NCBI GenBank assembly: GCA_013824905.1
Contig: PNOO01000026.1
Location: forward strand, 1 to 16,491
Direction of reading: 5' to 3'
Source of the DNA: Syntrophus sp. (in: bacteria)
GTDB taxonomy: Bacteria; Desulfobacterota; Syntrophia; Syntrophales; UBA5619
DNA length: 16,491 nt
The first letter of the stretch is position 1. Each line of letters opens with the position of its first letter. The notes under the pieces are model-generated. The model did no database searches. It had not been told where the DNA came from and was given only the letters and a program-made list of their open reading frames with translations. Position numbers and translations under genes: made by a program. Below, one piece after another: positions 14,101 to 16,491 of the stretch.

Positions 14101-15435
14101 TTACGTTGCTGAGTGATGTGATAACCTGCCCTGACCTGAGGGCCTTAAAATAGGCAAAGTATTTGCCCCTTGCGGCATAATGGTGATTTTCGGCTCCTTC
14201 GTCGGACATGCCTTGCGGGCCAACTCCAAGGCTTCCTCCATTGTTGATGCAGGTAACATGTTGGCCTTTCTCACAAGATCGGCGTTTTGCGGCCGGGTGA
14301 CCATGATGAAGGTCGCCCTGTCTCCGCACTCGATCTCCTTCCAGGCGACCCATCCCGGAATGGTAAAATCCTCCCGCAGGGCCTTTTCCGTTTCCAATCG
14401 GGAATGGTATTGGAACCACTGCGGGAATTCCGGTGGTTCAAGGATGTCCGGGCACTCACTGACGATAATGACTGCCCCGCCTTCTTTGACGGCATAGGAG
14501 GCATTATCCATTGTCTTGCCCGTCTGGTAGAGATTAATATCCTTGGGAGATCCCCCTGCCGAGGCGATGACGATATCGGCCAGACCCGGAATCTCCACAC
14601 CGTAGATCCCATCGACCAGTTTCGCGCCTTCCTGCCAGGCGGAGACCCAGTTACCGGCGAAAATACCGGCGAACTCCCCTTCGGCATTTGGCACGACATT
14701 GACGATAAAGTCCGGTTGAATGAAACCGGCAATTTCCATCATGTCTTCGTGGCACTCATTCCCTCTGGTTTTACCCGATCCGGCGTTGGGGTTTGACCCG
14801 GAGCCCAGCTCCCGCCCCATGGCCCAGAGATGATTCTGCCGGATGGTATTGATGGAGCTGAAACCGGGGATGACGCTTTTCCTTCCCCCGCCGTATCCCA
14901 CCATATAATGGTAAATGATGCCGCCGGTGAGAATGATCCGGTCGGCCTCGGCGGCGATGCGGTTGATCGACACCTCGGTTCCCCGGCTCGTCTTGCCAAG
15001 GTAAACCATGTTTTCCAGGTCTCTCGCGTTATGATTGACCACTTTCAGCCGCCTGCAGATCTCCTTGCCGCAGAGCTGTTCCATCTCCGCTTCGGAATTG
15101 AGGCGATGGCCGCCCACGACGATCAGGACGGTAATGTGGTCTTCAGATACACCGGCTTGAGCGATCGAGTCCAGAAGGGTGGGCAAAACAAGGTCCATGC
15201 GCTGCCAACTCCGGGTAATATCGCTGACGGAAATGGCCACTTTATCAGTGGGACGAAGCAGCTCTTTGAGGGGCGGTGAATCAACCGGTCTTTCCAGGGC
15301 GGATCTGATCGCCCCCGGTATATCCCGAACAGCCGGATAATCCTTTCCCACGATTTCCAGAAAAATCTGCTCCTTGGGAAGGACAAATCGCACCTCGCCC
15401 CGGCCGTACTTAAGATGAAATTCCTTCTGTTCCAA
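14101..15435 (-). CDS. LarA-like nickel-pincer hydroxy-acid racemase/epimerase (DUF2088), copy 2
   Basis: A 444-residue cytoplasmic LarA homologue. All key positions are present: DITR (72-75), GGHR (108-111), YHYMVGYGGGRK with H176 and K186, NHLW with H202, and GSPKDINLYQTGKT with K307. It also has the PQGANTLPIL C-terminal block. It shares the motifs with copy 1 but little else by eye, so the two are different subgroups and probably act on different hydroxy acids. The start is a TTG at 15435 with AAGGGG about 10 nt upstream; no in-frame ATG lies near. It is the first gene of an operon with TRAP system 2; its stop overlaps the dctP2 ribosome binding site. Expression probably depends on the promoter at 15575-15602 and the structured leader. 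Nickel-pincer cofactor genes must be elsewhere in the genome. Confidence 0.88.
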   Translation of the reverse strand: MEQKEFHLKYGRGEVRFVLPKEQIFLEIVGKDYPAVRDIPGAIRSALERPVDSPPLKELLRPTDKVAISVSDITRSWQRMDLVLPTLLDSIAQAGVSEDHITVLIVVGGHRLNSEAEMEQLCGKEICRRLKVVNHNARDLENMVYLGKTSRGTEVSINRIAAEADRIILTGGIIYHYMVGYGGGRKSVIPGFSSINTIRQNHLWAMGRELGSGSNPNAGSGKTRGNECHEDMMEIAGFIQPDFIVNVVPNAEGEFAGIFAGNWVSAWQEGAKLVDGIYGVEIPGLADIVIASAGGSPKDINLYQTGKTMDNASYAVKEGGAVIIVSECPDILEPPEFPQWFQYHSRLETEKALREDFTIPGWVAWKEIECGDRATFIMVTRPQNADLVRKANMLPASTMEEALELARKACPTKEPKITIMPQGANTLPILRPSGQGRLSHHSAT

Positions 15436-15459
15436 GACCCATTCCCCTTGTCTGCCTGT

Positions 15460-15548
15460 AAAAAAGACTGTAGATCACCTGCGTTGCCTCCCTGGAACAG
15501 ATGAATAGTCTCTGCCTGACGGCCACAGATCCGTACAGGACCGGCAAC
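15460..15548 (-). promoter_or_regulatory. Candidate cis-regulatory RNA: three-way junction versus terminator, larA2 leader
   Basis: Antiterminated form: GUUGCC (15548-15543) pairs with GGCAAC (15488-15483), enclosing hairpins GGUCC/GGAUC (15542-15538, 15532-15528) and GCAGA/UCUGU (15515-15511, 15501-15497). Terminated form: UCAUCUGU (15504-15497) pairs with GCAGGUGA (15482-15475) and GACU (15510-15507) with AGUC (15469-15466), followed by six Us (15465-15460). The two forms share UCUGU and cannot coexist. It sits 25 nt upstream of the larA2 start. I do not recognise it as a known riboswitch class; folding was done by eye. Confidence 0.4.
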
Positions 15549-15574
15549 CCTCCTTTATGGAATCGAAGTGTCGG

Positions 15575-15602
15575 ATTGTACCTGCCCATACTGTATTGTC
15601 AA
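15575..15602 (-). promoter_or_regulatory. Sigma70-type promoter of the larA2-TRAP operon
   Basis: On the minus strand a perfect -35 TTGACA (15602-15597) and a near-perfect -10 TACAAT (15580-15575) are separated by 16 nt. Transcription would start near 15568, about 133 nt before the TTG start codon, leaving a long untranslated leader. This is one of the two best promoters in the window. Confidence 0.7.
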
Positions 15603-15658
15603 GAAAAAAGACAGAAAAAAGACTGGAAACCGCTTCATTTTGCATCCATTTATTCCCC

Positions 15659-15687
15659 TTGAACCCATGATCCGAACATGCTAGGGA
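15659..15687 (+). promoter_or_regulatory. Weak candidate promoter for the L,D-transpeptidase gene
   Basis: TTGAAC (15659-15664), a 17-nt spacer and TAGGGA (15682-15687) preceded by TGC, an extended -10. Transcription would start near 15694, about 50 nt before the ATG at 15743. The -10 is poor, so this is tentative. Confidence 0.3.
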
Positions 15688-15742
15688 AAACCCTCTGAAA
15701 CGGGAATTCACAACGGATGGGAGCTTTCCGGTCACGGTATTT

Positions 15743-16491
15743 ATGCTGCATAGGATCATCTCACTGATATTGGGCGTCGTCATCATTTTCACCGCCGCTG
15801 TCTTTGCTCCGCGAGCAACCTCGGGGCCTGCCGCCTCGCCGGAGGACCGCGCCCGGGAGGACCTGAGCCGGTACGAATATCCCAGCATGGCGGTCATCGC
15901 TTGGAAGGCCCACTTCGTCATGCCTCAGGAGAGCCTGGAACGTCTATTCGGGAAGGACTGGGTTGCCGTCGCCCGGTTCAACAGGATCGACCGCCGCCAT
16001 ACCTATCCGGGCATGACGATCAAGGTCCCGGAGAAGATGGAGGATATCCGCAACTACACCCCCATGCCCGCCGTCTATGAGCCGGCAAGGAAATATGCGA
16101 AGTACATCTTTCTGAACAACACCGAGCAATGGCTTGGGGCGTACGAATTCGGTCGCCTCGTCTTCTCCATGCCGGCGGCGACCGGAAAGGAAGGGCATCT
16201 CACCCCGACCGGGATCTTCCGAGCGGAAGCGTACCATCGGAGACATACCTCATCGCTTTACAAAACGGCAAAAGGAGACGCCCAGTACCCTATGGATTAC
16301 GCCATCCGTTTCCTGATCGACAAGGAACAGGTTTCCTACTGGATCCACGCGCGGGACCTCCCGGGACGGCCCGTCTCCCACGGCTGCGTCGGCGTCTTCG
16401 ACGAGGCGATGCAGCACCGGGTCTACGGTGTGCCGGATAAGCCGGTCATCGAGGATGCCAGGAAACTCTATGCCTGGACGATCGGCGAGGG
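15743..16491 (+). CDS. L,D-transpeptidase (YkuD domain) with LysM-like segment, 3' truncated by window edge
   Basis: The frame is open from 15671 to the window end; the ATG at 15743 is the only credible start, giving 249 residues so far. It begins with a signal peptide or membrane anchor (RIISLILGVVIIFTAAVFA). Residues 60-95 resemble a LysM peptidoglycan-binding fold (QESLERLFGKDW, ARFNRIDRRHTY, PGMTIKVP). The YkuD catalytic domain follows: YIFLNNTEQWLGAYE, ATGKEGHLTPTG, WIHARD (200-205) and the active site SHGCVG (212-217) with nucleophile C215 and H213. Such enzymes cross-link peptidoglycan through 3-3 bonds or attach proteins to it in the periplasm. It is transcribed divergently from larA2 and is probably unrelated to it. 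No strong ribosome binding site precedes the ATG. The identification is firm; the exact role (cross-linking or other) is not. Confidence 0.9.
   Translation, partial: MLHRIISLILGVVIIFTAAVFAPRATSGPAASPEDRAREDLSRYEYPSMAVIAWKAHFVMPQESLERLFGKDWVAVARFNRIDRRHTYPGMTIKVPEKMEDIRNYTPMPAVYEPARKYAKYIFLNNTEQWLGAYEFGRLVFSMPAATGKEGHLTPTGIFRAEAYHRRHTSSLYKTAKGDAQYPMDYAIRFLIDKEQVSYWIHARDLPGRPVSHGCVGVFDEAMQHRVYGVPDKPVIEDARKLYAWTIGE

Noticed and set aside
15475..15921. 148-codon minus-strand ORF spanning the larA2 promoter and the 5' end of the L,D-transpeptidase gene
   Set aside because: It crosses a near-consensus promoter and overlaps a gene with a clear signal peptide and YkuD domain; it has no convincing start site.

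Overview
The window looks like a chromosomal stretch (moderately high G+C, clean Shine-Dalgarno sites, tight operons) of a Gram-negative bacterium rich in TRAP transporters. The gene content, namely tripartite TRAP systems, LarA-type nickel-pincer racemases, a BKACE/DUF849 enzyme and an L,D-transpeptidase, fits Deltaproteobacteria/Desulfobacterota best. That assignment is inference, as no marker gene is present. I see no mobile element, CRISPR array, tRNA or rRNA.

Layout. (1) On the plus strand, 3-2053 holds the C-terminal part of an IlvD/Edd-family dehydratase followed 17 bp later by a LarA-like racemase/epimerase (copy 1). (2) 2054-2451 is a convergent gap with no gene recognised. (3) On the minus strand, 8251 down to 2452 is a six-gene catabolic operon: cyclase-family metal hydrolase, TRAP DctP-DctQ-DctM, SMP-30/gluconolactonase-like lactonase, and a BKACE beta-keto acid cleavage enzyme. 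(4) 8252-8777 is a regulatory-looking gap with several perfect palindromes and a possible terminator. (5) On the minus strand, 10628 down to 8778 holds a four-helix membrane protein I do not recognise and a membrane-anchored metallophosphoesterase; they have their own strong sigma70-type promoter with an inverted repeat inside it. (6) On the minus strand, 15435 down to 10875 is a second operon: LarA-like copy 2, TRAP DctP-DctQ-DctM, and a small exported DUF305 protein. It starts from a near-consensus promoter followed by a leader of about 133 nt that can fold as a three-way junction or, exclusively, as a terminator. (7) On the plus strand, 15743 to the window end holds an L,D-transpeptidase with a LysM-like segment, cut off by the edge.

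How the genes may work together. Both operon groups combine TRAP uptake of organic acids with hydroxy-acid chemistry. A lactonase and a cyclase-family hydrolase could open lactones or cyclic compounds. LarA enzymes could invert the alpha-hydroxy stereocentre so either isomer can be used. The IlvD-type enzyme could dehydrate a dihydroxy acid to a 2-keto acid, and BKACE could cleave a beta-keto acid with acetyl-CoA. The actual substrates cannot be read from the sequence. In both TRAP operons a strong hairpin sits directly after dctP (in one case inside the dctQ reading frame), as expected for making more binding protein than permease.
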